DNA of 64,000 nt from Aminobacter sp. J41 (GTDB taxonomy: Bacteria; Pseudomonadota; Alphaproteobacteria; Rhizobiales; Rhizobiaceae). Positions 34,251-42,720 of the stretch are shown here, in pieces (position 1 is the stretch's first letter; every line of letters begins with the position of its first letter). The translations under genes were made by a program, and so were the position numbers. Under the pieces are notes generated by a model. It saw nothing but the letters and a program-made list of their open reading frames with translations, searched no databases and was not told where the DNA came from. The DNA lies in contig NZ_JAGL01000002.1 of assembly GCF_000526635.1 (NCBI RefSeq), forward strand, positions 62,001 to 126,000, written 5' to 3'.

Positions 34251-35018
34251 TCAGCTTACGACGTCAGCCGGAAGTGCGATGAGAAGACGATGAAGCGTCT
34301 CGATGGTCGAACGGTCAGCCACGCCGTCGACACGCTGGGGCCGGAAATGCCGCTGGAACGCTTCCACCACGAGTTTAGTTGCCTCGTCGAACAAGCCGTT
34401 GATTTCCAAGCCGTATCCATAGACCGACAGCATCGACTGCAGCGCCTCGACCGGCTCGCCACGGTCGCCCATCGCAAGGAAGCGGCCACCCTGAATCGGC
34501 GCCGGCTGCACGTAGTGCCCGACGCCCATTTCGGCGAGTTTACCCCAAGGAAAACGTTCGCCCGGGTCGATCTTGCGGCCGGGTGCAACGTCCGAATGAG
34601 CGAGCACACGCTCCGGGGAAATGTGATGGCGCGCGCAGATGTCGCGGGCCAATTCGGCCACCGCATCGATCTGAACGTCCGAAAAATTGGGAAATTGGGC
34701 AAGCGGGCCCGGATTGACGATCTCGATGCCAATCGACCAGGAATTGACGTCCGAGCGCCCTTTCCACGAACCTTGGCCAGCGTGCCAGGCGCGGTCGCTT
34801 TCGCCGACCATCTGCACGATCCGGCCGTCCTCGTGGACGAGGTAGTGCGAGGACACCTCGCTCTCCTGCGCGCAGAGCCAGGCCTCGGCCGCCTCCCCCG
34901 TCTCCATGCCCGTATAGTGCATGATGAGAAGGCCCGGCTTCGCCCCTTCCGCACGCGGACCGAAGTTCGGAGAGACGCGGACGTCAGCTCCGGCGAAATC
35001 AGGTGCAAAGCCCGTCAT
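34251..35018 (-). CDS. N-acetylmuramoyl-L-alanine amidase (AmiD-like)
   Basis: A 255-residue zinc amidase_2 family enzyme cutting between MurNAc and L-Ala. Zinc-ligand regions LLIMHYTGM, IGIEIVNPG and VLAHSDVAPGRKIDPG (His and Asp/Lys pattern), then a C-terminal peptidoglycan-binding domain (about residues 180-250). No signal peptide is visible, so a cytosolic role in recycling anhydro-muropeptides (AmpD-like) is as likely as an outer membrane role. Overlaps the upstream TerB-DnaJ gene by ATGA. Confidence 0.9.
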   Translation of the reverse strand: MTGFAPDFAGADVRVSPNFGPRAEGAKPGLLIMHYTGMETGEAAEAWLCAQESEVSSHYLVHEDGRIVQMVGESDRAWHAGQGSWKGRSDVNSWSIGIEIVNPGPLAQFPNFSDVQIDAVAELARDICARHHISPERVLAHSDVAPGRKIDPGERFPWGKLAEMGVGHYVQPAPIQGGRFLAMGDRGEPVEALQSMLSVYGYGLEINGLFDEATKLVVEAFQRHFRPQRVDGVADRSTIETLHRLLIALPADVVS

Positions 35019-35728
35019 GCAAACCTCAACGACCGTTCGATCGCTTCATAGGCGCCATTGATGGCGGCCAGCCTGCTGTTGGCGATGGCAAGAAACTCTT
35101 CCGGAACGCCGCGCGCGATCAGCTTGTCGGGATGGTTTTCGGCAACCATCAGCCGGTAGCGGGAGCGGACCTTTTCGAACGGCGTGTTTGGCTCGAGCCC
35201 GAGTACGCGCCACGGGTCGCCGCCATCGCTGAGCATGACGTGCCGGGCGAGAATGGTCTCGAAGTGGCTGTCCTCGATCCGGAACACTTCGCCGACGCGG
35301 CGCAGGAAGCCGATTTCGCGCTCATGCACCACGCCGTCGGCCTTCGCGATGTGGAACAGCCCGTCGAGTACGTCCTCGAGCAACCGGCAGTTGGGCCGGC
35401 CAGAGCCGCAGAGGCGCGAGATCTTCTCGGCATAGGCTTCAAAGCCGGCGACGTCCCGCTTGGCGAGGTCGAACAGCCGCGCCACATTGCGCGTCTGCTC
35501 GCGCGGAACGATGAATATCTGCCGGAATGCCTGGACTTCATCCGTGGTGACGACACCATCGGCCTTCGCCATCTTGGCGGAGAGCGCAATCATCGCGATC
35601 GAAAACGCTACCCTGCGGCGGGTTTCCGGATCGCCCTCGAACACCGTGCGCACCCGCTCGATGACGTTCGACATCGCTGTGGCTGAAACGGACGAGAGAA
35701 ATTCGCTGATGCGCGCCCAAATAGACAT
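35015..35728 (-). CDS. TerB and DnaJ domain protein (DjlA-like)
   Basis: A 237-residue protein with an all-helical TerB/tellurite-resistance domain (about residues 35-150) and a C-terminal J domain (about 165-235) containing the HPD tripeptide (VAENHPDKLIARG), needed to stimulate DnaK. It lacks the clear N-terminal anchor of E. coli DjlA. Translationally coupled to the amidase gene, which is a conserved pairing in rhizobia as far as I recall. Role likely in envelope-stress chaperoning; substrate unknown. Confidence 0.87.
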   Translation of the reverse strand: MSIWARISEFLSSVSATAMSNVIERVRTVFEGDPETRRRVAFSIAMIALSAKMAKADGVVTTDEVQAFRQIFIVPREQTRNVARLFDLAKRDVAGFEAYAEKISRLCGSGRPNCRLLEDVLDGLFHIAKADGVVHEREIGFLRRVGEVFRIEDSHFETILARHVMLSDGGDPWRVLGLEPNTPFEKVRSRYRLMVAENHPDKLIARGVPEEFLAIANSRLAAINGAYEAIERSLRFA

Positions 35729-35795
35729 TGAGGCTTCATAGGATGAATCGGCAGCGGTGACGAGGCCTGATTTTGCGTGCCGCCGGCGATATGCG

Positions 35796-35826
35796 GAAAG
35801 ACCGCCAAACGCGTGGGCGGTCTTTC
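35796..35826. terminator. bidirectional terminator
   Basis: An 11-bp stem GAAAGACCGCC / GGCGGTCTTTC with a 9-base loop, between the TerB-DnaJ gene start and the small lipoprotein gene end. It serves the leftward lipoprotein gene. Confidence 0.75.
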
Positions 35827-35860
35827 GAAAGTCGTTCCATGTCCGGTCTGGCGGGACGTC

Positions 35861-36052
35861 TTATTGTGCCGGAGCCGGCGCAGGAGCCGGCGCTGCCGGA
35901 TCAGAAGCCGGCGGCGTTGCATCCATAGGCTCGGTCTGTGCTGGCGGCTCGCTGTCCGGAACAGCCTGGGTGGTAGTACCATCGGTATCGCTACAGGCTG
36001 CCATGCCCATTAGGGCGATACCGGAAACGGAAGCAAGAATAAGCTTTTTCAT
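35861..36052 (-). CDS. small Pro/Ala-rich lipoprotein
   Basis: A 63-residue predicted lipoprotein. Signal peptide MKKLILASVSGIALMGMAAC gives a lipobox with Cys20; the mature 43 residues are low-complexity, with Asp, Pro, Thr and an Ala-Pro repeat tail. Start 36052 has a strong AGGAG site; it ends before a terminator, so it is a single-gene unit. Function unknown; such peptides are frequent in Rhizobiales envelopes. Confidence 0.75.
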   Translation of the reverse strand: MKKLILASVSGIALMGMAACSDTDGTTTQAVPDSEPPAQTEPMDATPPASDPAAPAPAPAPAQ

Positions 36053-36164
36053 TTCCAATCTCCTCTGTTCATGAAGGCGGCTAAGCATGTCCGCGCTCGG
36101 AGATTGAACGCCTTTTTATTCAGGCAGTTGCGTCACATTGAATTAACGTATGTTACATCTTCAA

Positions 36165-37535
36165 CTACTTCGCAGCATGTGTGACTGCTTCGAGCAGGCG
36201 CTGCGGACGGTAACCAAGCTTAGACGGAGTAAGCCCCATCCGCACCACGACGAGGCGTTGGGACGGTACTACCGCGACTGACTGTCCGTCGTGACCGAGT
36301 AGCCAGAAGACGTCATCCGGCAGCTCGTAGGGCTCATCCGCTGACGCGCCTCCGGGACCCACCAGCCACACCTGCCCTCGCCCGTAGGCGCCACCTGAAG
36401 CGGGGGCGGGCTCGCGCATCCAGTCGACATAGCCTTCCGGGAGGATCTGCTTGCCATTCCACACGCCGCCGCGGCGCAAGAACTCGCCAAAACGGGCCCA
36501 GTCGCGTGCCGTGGCATAGAGATAGGACGTACCAACATACGTGCCGCGCGCGTCGGCTTCCAGCACAGCAGTCCGCATGCCAAGTGGATCAAACAGCGCC
36601 TCGCGCGGCCAGCGGAGCCCTTCTTCCGGATCATCGAAGGCTTCCTGCCAGATGCGCGAAAGCAAGACCGTCGTGCCACTGGAATAACTGAAGCGTTCTC
36701 CCGGCGCCGCCACTGCGGGCTTGCTGGCGGCAAATGCCGCCATGTCGGGCTCGAGATAGAGCATCCGCGTCACGTCGGTGACGCTGCCATAGTCCTCGTT
36801 GAACTCGAGGCCGCTCGACATCGCCATCAGGTCGGCAAGAGTGATCGCGCCGCGCTCATCCCCGTTCCATTCTTCAAGCAGGCCGTCCTGATCGAGCGTC
36901 AGACGCCCGTCACGCACGAGCGTACCGATGATGGCGGCCGTGACCGACTTGGTCATCGACCAGCCGAGAAGTGGCGTGACGGCGCTGAAGCCGTCGCCGT
37001 AGCGTTCGGCGACGATCCGCCCATCACGAACCACCACCACTGCGCGCATTCCCGGACCGACGAGGTCGGGATCGTCGAGAAGCGCCTGGATTGCCGGATC
37101 GCCCGCAGGCCCGACCATGTCGCCGTCCGGCCAAAGCCCCGGCGCGGCGGCTGCATCCGGCTCAGGCAAAGGCGGTATGCTGGCGGCCTCGAAGTCACCA
37201 TCGGGGATGGTGGCGCAACCCAGCCCCTCCCGGTAAACTACCGTACCAGCTGCAAACAAGCCGAACAGCCGTGCTGTGACCGTTTCACGCTCGGAATTGG
37301 TGGTGACCTTCATGAAGCCGAGCAGCGGATGGCCCGGCGCCTGAACGTCGACCGCCAGTACCTCGGCACCGTCGCGGTCGGCGATGAACTGGTTGGAGCA
37401 GACGATCTTTGCCGTATAGGCGGTGCCAAGCCGGATCAGCTCGGGCGGAAAGGCGGCGAGCCAGATTGCCGCGCTCGTCACGACCAACACCACCAGCGCC
37501 GCGAGCCACCGCAAGATCCGCAACAATGAACGCAT
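36165..37535 (-). CDS. serine hydrolase, beta-lactamase class C family
   Basis: A 456-residue membrane-anchored protein with an N-terminal hydrophobic segment (about residues 8-28) and a beta-lactamase/transpeptidase-like domain from about 150. The catalytic SxxK is SMTK (GWSMTKSVTAAIIG), the Tyr motif is YSS (FSYSSGTTV) and the third motif is HDGQ near the C terminus. Likely a D,D-peptidase or esterase of the EstB/6-aminohexanoate-hydrolase type rather than a resistance enzyme. Start 37535 has GGGGAAG upstream; a longer frame to 37604 is possible. Confidence 0.87.
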   Translation of the reverse strand: MRSLLRILRWLAALVVLVVTSAAIWLAAFPPELIRLGTAYTAKIVCSNQFIADRDGAEVLAVDVQAPGHPLLGFMKVTTNSERETVTARLFGLFAAGTVVYREGLGCATIPDGDFEAASIPPLPEPDAAAAPGLWPDGDMVGPAGDPAIQALLDDPDLVGPGMRAVVVVRDGRIVAERYGDGFSAVTPLLGWSMTKSVTAAIIGTLVRDGRLTLDQDGLLEEWNGDERGAITLADLMAMSSGLEFNEDYGSVTDVTRMLYLEPDMAAFAASKPAVAAPGERFSYSSGTTVLLSRIWQEAFDDPEEGLRWPREALFDPLGMRTAVLEADARGTYVGTSYLYATARDWARFGEFLRRGGVWNGKQILPEGYVDWMREPAPASGGAYGRGQVWLVGPGGASADEPYELPDDVFWLLGHDGQSVAVVPSQRLVVVRMGLTPSKLGYRPQRLLEAVTHAAK

Positions 37536-37686
37536 TCGCTTCCCCGCCCTGCCGCCCCGGCGGCTTGTCTCAACCTTGCGGGAGCTTGGTCGGGACCTGC
37601 GCAAAAATCAATCAGCGACGATATGATCCACGATTGAGGCAGATTGATTCGAGGGCCCCGTGGCCCTTCCGGCGGAAGGAAGAACG

Positions 37687-38517
37687 ATGCGGCGATTGGG
37701 GGCCCTGGTGCTGAGCATGTTCCTCGCATCGTGCACGAGCGTGTCCTACGATTTCGGCGACATCGCCCCGACCTCCCCGGTTCCTTCGACTTCGGCTCCG
37801 GCCGCCAGCGCCGGGCGAGTTGCTGTGACGCATCCGCGCTTCGGCGACCGCAAGCCGCATGACTGGACCGGCCGCACACCGCACAGCTACGCCGTGCACG
37901 GCACCGACGTTTCGAAATACCAGGCCTCGGTCGACTGGCATCAGGCGCGCCGTGCTGGAATCTCCTTTGCCTTCATCAAGGCGACGGAAGGCGGAGACCG
38001 CGTCGATGACAAGTTCATGGAGCACTGGCGCAACGCGAAGGCAGCAGGGATTCCGCGCGCGGCCTACCACTTCTTCTACTTCTGCCGCCCAGCGCGCGAG
38101 CAGGCGCAATGGTTCATCCGCAACGTGCCGCGCCAGGCGGGCACCCTGCCCCACGTGCTCGACATGGAATGGAACCACCTGTCGCCGACCTGCAAGCTGC
38201 GTCCGCCAGCTCATGTCGTGCAGAAGGAAATGAAAATCTTTCTCGACATGATCGAGCGCCATTACGGCAAGCGGCCGATCATCTACACGTCGATCGACTT
38301 CTACCGCGACAACCGCCTGCACGAGTTCAAGGGTTATGACTGGTGGCTGCGCTCGGTCGCCGATCATCCGCACAACAAGTACGACGGCCAGCACTTCCTG
38401 TTCTGGCAGTACACCGGCACCGGCGAGGTGCCGGGCATCCAGGGCGACGCGGACATCAACGTCTTCAATGGCTCGGAAACGCAGTGGCGCAAGTGGCTCG
38501 CGCAGCACATCCGCTAG
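37687..38517 (+). CDS. GH25 lysozyme lipoprotein
   Basis: A 276-residue predicted lipoprotein (signal peptide with lipobox LASC, Cys16) bearing a glycoside hydrolase family 25 domain from about residue 70 to 270. Visible motifs: HGTDVSKYQASVDW with the catalytic-type Asp, FAFIKATEG, YHFFYF, LPHVLDMEWN with the catalytic acidic pair, PIIYTSIDFY and LFWQYTGTG. It hydrolyses peptidoglycan beta-1,4 bonds. Start 37687 has a GGAAGGAAG site. Diverges from the serine hydrolase; converges on the decarboxylase. Confidence 0.92.
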   Translation: MRRLGALVLSMFLASCTSVSYDFGDIAPTSPVPSTSAPAASAGRVAVTHPRFGDRKPHDWTGRTPHSYAVHGTDVSKYQASVDWHQARRAGISFAFIKATEGGDRVDDKFMEHWRNAKAAGIPRAAYHFFYFCRPAREQAQWFIRNVPRQAGTLPHVLDMEWNHLSPTCKLRPPAHVVQKEMKIFLDMIERHYGKRPIIYTSIDFYRDNRLHEFKGYDWWLRSVADHPHNKYDGQHFLFWQYTGTGEVPGIQGDADINVFNGSETQWRKWLAQHIR

Positions 38518-38532
38518 GTGTCGCCTGAACCA

Positions 38533-39753
38533 CTAGTCCGCCATCGTTTCAAGGCTGGCAAAGCCTTCCGGCATCCCGCCCTGATCGAACGGTGCCGTGA
38601 GCTCGACGAAGGTGTCGGGATAGAACCCGTTGAAGCGGGTGCGCAGCGACAGCGAATAGGCGCCGATATGGCCGATCTCGATCCAGTCACCGGTATCCAC
38701 CGTCTCCGGCAGCCAGAACGGCCGCGACAGGATGTCGACGGAGTCGCAGGTCGCCCCCAGCACCCGAAACGGCACGATATTCTTCTTGTCGCCGTTGCGG
38801 TTGCGGATTGCGGGATCGGGAATGAACCGCGCCGGCAGCGTGATCTTGCCGGTCCAGGAATCTGACAGCGACGCCCAGATTCCGTCGTTGATATAGAGAC
38901 GACGCCCCTTGCGCAGCAGCACCCGCACGATCAGCGAGAAGGCACGCGCGACGATGACGCGCCCGGGCTCCGCCACCAGCGGCGTGTCGGCGAAGCCCCA
39001 TCCCTCGATGTCCTCGCGCAGACGCGCCATGAGTTCCTCGAGCGACGGCATCTTCGGCTTCTTGCGATTTGGGTCGTGGCCGTACTCGGCCGGAAAGCCG
39101 CCGCCGACATCCAGCGCCGCGAGCGGCACCTTCATGCGGTTGCGCACCCAATCGGCCGAGGCGAGCGCGCGGCGATAGGTGTCAGGATCCTCGATCTGGC
39201 TGCCTACATGGAAGCAGAGCCCGACCTTGAAGCCGGAACGCCCAAGCCGGTCGGCAAGCTCGACGGCCGCCGCCGGCCCTGCCCCGAACTTCTTTGACAG
39301 CTCGTAGGCAGCGCTTCCCTTGGTCTGCATGCGTACGAAGACGGTGATGGTGGAGGGGTCGATATCGAGCGCGCGCACGACGCGAACCAGCTTGGCGACC
39401 TCGTCCTCGTGGTCGATGGAGATCGTGCGGATGCCGTAATCTTCGAGCGCCAGCCGGATATGCGACTGCGCCTTGACCGGATGCATGTAGAGCATCTCGG
39501 CCTTGGGCGCGACGGCGCGCACATCCGCGATCTCTGCAGGAGAGGCCACGTCAAAGGCGGTCACGCCCGCCTCTGCCAGCGTTTGCAGCACCATCCGCTC
39601 GCCATTCGTCTTGACGGCATAGGCGGTCTTGCCGGGGAACATCGACATGAACCGCCGGCAATCCTCTTTCAATACCTCGGGACGGAAGCAATAGACCGGA
39701 TCGTCGGGCCGAAGCGCGAGCGCCGCCTCGCGCGCATTCTCAAACCGCTGCAT
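38533..39753 (-). CDS. type III PLP ornithine/lysine decarboxylase
   Basis: A 406-residue alanine-racemase-fold decarboxylase. PLP lysine in AYAVKTN (about residue 47), phosphate-binding region DVGGGFP, FHVGSQ with the ring-stacking His, EPGR, and the second-subunit Cys in GATCDSVD. This family makes putrescine from ornithine or cadaverine from lysine; which is preferred cannot be read here. Start 39753 has a GGAGAGG site; an upstream frame to 39882 is unsupported. Putrescine/homospermidine synthesis is usual in Rhizobiales. Confidence 0.92.
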   Translation of the reverse strand: MQRFENAREAALALRPDDPVYCFRPEVLKEDCRRFMSMFPGKTAYAVKTNGERMVLQTLAEAGVTAFDVASPAEIADVRAVAPKAEMLYMHPVKAQSHIRLALEDYGIRTISIDHEDEVAKLVRVVRALDIDPSTITVFVRMQTKGSAAYELSKKFGAGPAAAVELADRLGRSGFKVGLCFHVGSQIEDPDTYRRALASADWVRNRMKVPLAALDVGGGFPAEYGHDPNRKKPKMPSLEELMARLREDIEGWGFADTPLVAEPGRVIVARAFSLIVRVLLRKGRRLYINDGIWASLSDSWTGKITLPARFIPDPAIRNRNGDKKNIVPFRVLGATCDSVDILSRPFWLPETVDTGDWIEIGHIGAYSLSLRTRFNGFYPDTFVELTAPFDQGGMPEGFASLETMAD

Positions 39754-40039
39754 GTACCTCTCCGCTTTCCTGAAGGCTAACAATGTGGTGCGGCACAGGG
39801 AAGTCCAGCCTCCGGCAGGATTAACCCTCCCCCAAACGGCCAGTGATGCAGAAAAACCACCACGGAAGCATTTTTTATGCACATGCCGCCGCCCACCATT
39901 TTTGCTGAAAAAACAAGATGGTTAACGACCTGCAGCGGAATTTTGTACTAACGAACCGGTTAAATCTGGAACAGAACCCGCTTGCGCTGAGGCGTTTCAG
40001 ACGTAGAATCCACCGTGTAGTCCGCAAAGGAGAATGCCA
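39754..40039. other. intergenic region between decarboxylase and small peptide
   Basis: Divergent spacer of 286 bases with AT-rich part (39865-39970). Likely carries promoters for both flanking genes, but I could not identify boxes with confidence. No other gene seen. Confidence 0.4.
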
Positions 40040-40126
40040 ATGGGACTTGCACGACCGATCAATGCTTTGATGATCTGTGCTGCGTTCACCTTCATAGCAG
40101 CCGTGGTCTTTGGAGTGCTGGCCTGA
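40040..40126 (+). CDS. 28-residue hydrophobic membrane peptide
   Basis: ATG at 40040 to TGA at 40126 encodes MGLARPINALMICAAFTFIA then AVVFGVLA. It has one predicted membrane helix (about residues 9-28) after a short Arg-containing N terminus. It has an excellent ribosome site (AAAGGAG, 7-8 bases upstream) and is followed 58 bases later by a strong terminator, so it looks like a genuine single-gene transcription unit. Too short for most gene callers. From memory, similar 28-30 residue peptides occur in related Rhizobiales. Function unknown. Confidence 0.65.
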   Translation: MGLARPINALMICAAFTFIAAVVFGVLA

Positions 40127-40183
40127 TCTGGTCCGCTCCACTTCCAGGCTGAAAGCGTCCCAGGCGCGATACGAAACACATAG

Positions 40184-40212
40184 AAAAGGCCGGTTTGATC
40201 CACCGGCCTTTT
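40184..40212. terminator. bidirectional terminator
   Basis: An 11-bp stem AAAAGGCCGGT / ACCGGCCTTTT with a 7-base loop and T/A runs on both sides, between the small peptide gene and metF; it can end both. Confidence 0.9.
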
Positions 40213-40221
40213 TCTTATGTC

Positions 40222-41139
40222 TCAGGCTGCCTTGGCCTGCGTGGTTCGCACGTGCGGCCTGATGCCGATCAGGTGGCAAATCGCAAAGGCCAAATCCGCG
40301 CGGTTCATCGTGTAGAAGTGGAACTCCTCCACCCCGCGCTCGACGAGGTCGAGCACCTGCTCAGCCGCAATTGCCGAAGCCACTAGCGCATGTGTCTGCG
40401 GGTCGCTCTCAAGCCCCGCAAATCTCTCAGCCAACCATTCCGGCACGTGCGTGCCACAGCGCGAGGCGAAGTTCGCGACCTGCTGGAAATTATGGATCGG
40501 CAGCACGCCCGGCACGATCGGGATGTAGATGCCCGCGCGGCGGACACGCTCGACGTAGCGTTCGTATAGGTCGTTGTCGAAAAAGAACTGGGTGATGGCT
40601 CGGGTGGCGCCATTGTCGACCTTACGCTTCAGCATGTCGATGTCCGTCGCGAAATCCGCGCTCTCCGGATGCTTTTCCGGATAGGCCGAAACCGAGACGT
40701 CGAAATCGCCCTGCTTGCGAATGGCGGCAACGAGGTCAGCGCCGTTCTGGTAGCCATCCGGGTGCGGCTGGTAGCGTGCGCCAACGCCGGCTGCCGGATC
40801 GCCGCGCAGCGCAACGAAGCGCTTCACGCCCATCGCCACGAACTCAGCAATCACCGCATCCACCTCGGCACGCGATGCGTCGACACAGGTCATATGCGCA
40901 GCCGGCTTCAGGCTGCTTTCGCGCAGGATGCGATCGACCGCACGTGCGGTGCGCTCGCGGGTGGTGCCGCCCGCGCCGTAGGTGACCGAGACATACTGCG
41001 GGTCGAGCGGCTCAAGGCGCGTGATCGTGTCCCACAGGCGCTGTTCCATCTCGTCCGTCTTGGGTGGGAAGAACTCAAAGGAGACCTTGATCCGCGCCCC
41101 TAGGTCGGTGCGTCGCGAAAAGAACTGGTTTGCGGCCAT
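40222..41139 (-). CDS. metF: methylenetetrahydrofolate reductase
   Basis: A 305-residue FAD enzyme reducing 5,10-methylene-THF to 5-methyl-THF for methionine synthesis. Motifs: FEFFPPKTDEME at the N terminus, VTYGAGGTTRE, AHMTCVDASR, VALRGDPA and ITQFFFDNDLY. Its ATG overlaps the stop of the SahR-like gene by one base (TGATG), so the two are cotranscribed and metF is under the regulator's operator. Confidence 0.97.
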   Translation of the reverse strand: MAANQFFSRRTDLGARIKVSFEFFPPKTDEMEQRLWDTITRLEPLDPQYVSVTYGAGGTTRERTARAVDRILRESSLKPAAHMTCVDASRAEVDAVIAEFVAMGVKRFVALRGDPAAGVGARYQPHPDGYQNGADLVAAIRKQGDFDVSVSAYPEKHPESADFATDIDMLKRKVDNGATRAITQFFFDNDLYERYVERVRRAGIYIPIVPGVLPIHNFQQVANFASRCGTHVPEWLAERFAGLESDPQTHALVASAIAAEQVLDLVERGVEEFHFYTMNRADLAFAICHLIGIRPHVRTTQAKAA

Positions 41140-42143
41140 CAGGCGATCTCCCTGCGCGCGTCATCATCATTGGCAATCAGCAGGCGCTTGTCGCGGCCGA
41201 GCCATAGCTTCACAGTCAGTCCCTCGTCATCGGCCGGGGCAAAGGATCGGGTCGCCTCGAAATCGAGCCCCGCTTCCGTCAGCCAGTTGCCGATCTGCTG
41301 GTCGGAAAAGCCGAGGCGGGCATGAGCATGCTCCTCGCGCAGGAACTCGAGGTTATGCGGCGCGAAATCAACGATGATCAGGCGCCCGGCCGGGCGCAGC
41401 AGGCGTGCGGCCTCGCGGATAGCGAGCCCCGGCTCGTCGAGGAAGTGCAGGACCTGGTGCATCGTCACCAGATCGAAGGAATCGCGGTCGACCGGCGGCG
41501 CAAAAATATCGCCCTGCCGCACCTGAGCATGCGCGACTGCTGCCCGGTCAAGATTCGCCCGCGCGACCGACAGCATCTCGCGGGAAAGGTCGATGCCAAT
41601 GCCGCGGCGATAGAGCGGTGCGAACAGCTCCAGCAGACGGCCGGTGCCGGTGCCAAGGTCGAGCATCGACTGGAAGGGCGTGTCGCCGACGAGCTCGATT
41701 AACGCCGCCTCGACCGCACCGTCCGGCACGTGAAGGGAACGGATTTGGTCCCAGCTCGCCGCATTGGCACGGAAGTATGCGGCGGCGCGCTCCGCACGTC
41801 GGCGCTTGACGGCTGCCAGACGCTCGAGGTCGCGCTCGACCGTCGGGTCAGCGGAGTCGATGCGACCGATGATGCCGTTGACGAAGTCGCGGGCGGACTC
41901 CTCGTCGGAAAGACGGAAGAACGCCCATGAGCCTTCCTGGTAACGCTCGACCAGCTGCGCCTCCATCAGGAGCTTCAGATGCCGGGAAACACGCGGCTGA
42001 GACTGCGCGAGGATCTCGGTGAGATCCGTCACGGTCAAATCGCCCCTGGCAAGCAGGAGCAGGATGCGAAGGCGGCTGGATTCAGCCGACGCTTTCATCG
42101 TATCAACCATGGTGGCAAGGCTGGTCGCGGTGCGTGTCAGCAT
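41139..42143 (-). CDS. sahR: SahR-like ArsR regulator with methyltransferase-type sensor domain
   Basis: A 334-residue fusion: ArsR winged helix (about residues 10-95; DLTEILAQSQPRVSRHLKLL is the recognition region) and a class I methyltransferase fold (about 145-310; SAM/SAH loop LDLGTGTGRLLEL). In the SahR family this second domain senses S-adenosylhomocysteine, and the protein represses SAM-cycle genes (ahcY, metF, metH/E, metK) until SAH rises. Here it is first gene of an operon with metF and a perfect 16-bp palindrome sits 18 bases upstream, as expected for autoregulation. Start has GGGAGAG. Confidence 0.9.
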   Translation of the reverse strand: MLTRTATSLATMVDTMKASAESSRLRILLLLARGDLTVTDLTEILAQSQPRVSRHLKLLMEAQLVERYQEGSWAFFRLSDEESARDFVNGIIGRIDSADPTVERDLERLAAVKRRRAERAAAYFRANAASWDQIRSLHVPDGAVEAALIELVGDTPFQSMLDLGTGTGRLLELFAPLYRRGIGIDLSREMLSVARANLDRAAVAHAQVRQGDIFAPPVDRDSFDLVTMHQVLHFLDEPGLAIREAARLLRPAGRLIIVDFAPHNLEFLREEHAHARLGFSDQQIGNWLTEAGLDFEATRSFAPADDEGLTVKLWLGRDKRLLIANDDDARREIA

Positions 42144-42161
42144 GGCGCTCTCCCGTAAGAC

Positions 42162-42177
42162 ATAAAGATATCTTTAT
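42162..42177. promoter_or_regulatory. SahR operator
   Basis: Perfect palindrome ATAAAGATATCTTTAT in the 82-base region between sahR and divergent trmO. It fits my recollection of SahR sites (AAAGATATCTTT core). Position 18 bases upstream of the sahR start suits repression; it is 48 bases from the trmO start and could also affect that gene. Confidence 0.8.
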
Positions 42178-42225
42178 ATGATGGGCGGCCGGGACACAAG
42201 GACGTTCTCGGAACAAGGAACAAGA

Positions 42226-42720
42226 ATGGCAATCCGCGACGGCGAAACGGCTCTTCCCTTCGATCCGGCAGAGACTGCATCCGACGTCTCGATCGTCTTC
42301 ATCGGCAAGATCAGGTCGCCCTGGCAAAGGCGTGAGGAGTGCCCGCGCAACATGGCGATCGCGCGCGAGCGTGGCTTGCCCGCCTCTGTCGAAATCGATC
42401 AGGCCTGGCGCGAGGGTCTGACTGGCCTCGACCGAGCGAGCCACGTCGTCATCCTCTCCTGGATGGATCAGGCGCAGCGCAACCTCATCCTGCAGAAGCC
42501 TCGCCATGTTGAGACCGCACAGGGAACATTTTCGCTGCGCTCGCCGGTGCGCCCCAATCCGGTAGGGCTGCATGTCGCGCGGCTGATTTCGCTCGATGTC
42601 GAAACCGGTGTCCTTCAGATCGATGCCATCGACGTGCTCGACGGCACGCCTGTCATTGACCTGAAGCCTTACTACGCCTCGATCGACTCCTTCCCGGACG
42701 CGGTGGTGGCGAGGGCATGA
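42226..42720 (+). CDS. trmO: tRNA (N6-threonylcarbamoyladenosine37-N6)-methyltransferase TrmO
   Basis: A 164-residue TsaA/YaeB-family protein. The beta-barrel domain includes VFIGKIRSPW, SHVVILSWMD, RSPVRPNPVGLHVARL and IDAIDVLDGTPVIDLKPY, the SAM-binding and dimer-forming motifs of TrmO, which methylates t6A37 in certain threonine tRNAs. Shorter than E. coli TrmO, lacking its C-terminal domain. ATG 42226 has AAGGA upstream; an ATG at 42178 falls inside the operator region and is unlikely. ATGA overlap with the next gene. Confidence 0.85.
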   Translation: MAIRDGETALPFDPAETASDVSIVFIGKIRSPWQRREECPRNMAIARERGLPASVEIDQAWREGLTGLDRASHVVILSWMDQAQRNLILQKPRHVETAQGTFSLRSPVRPNPVGLHVARLISLDVETGVLQIDAIDVLDGTPVIDLKPYYASIDSFPDAVVARA

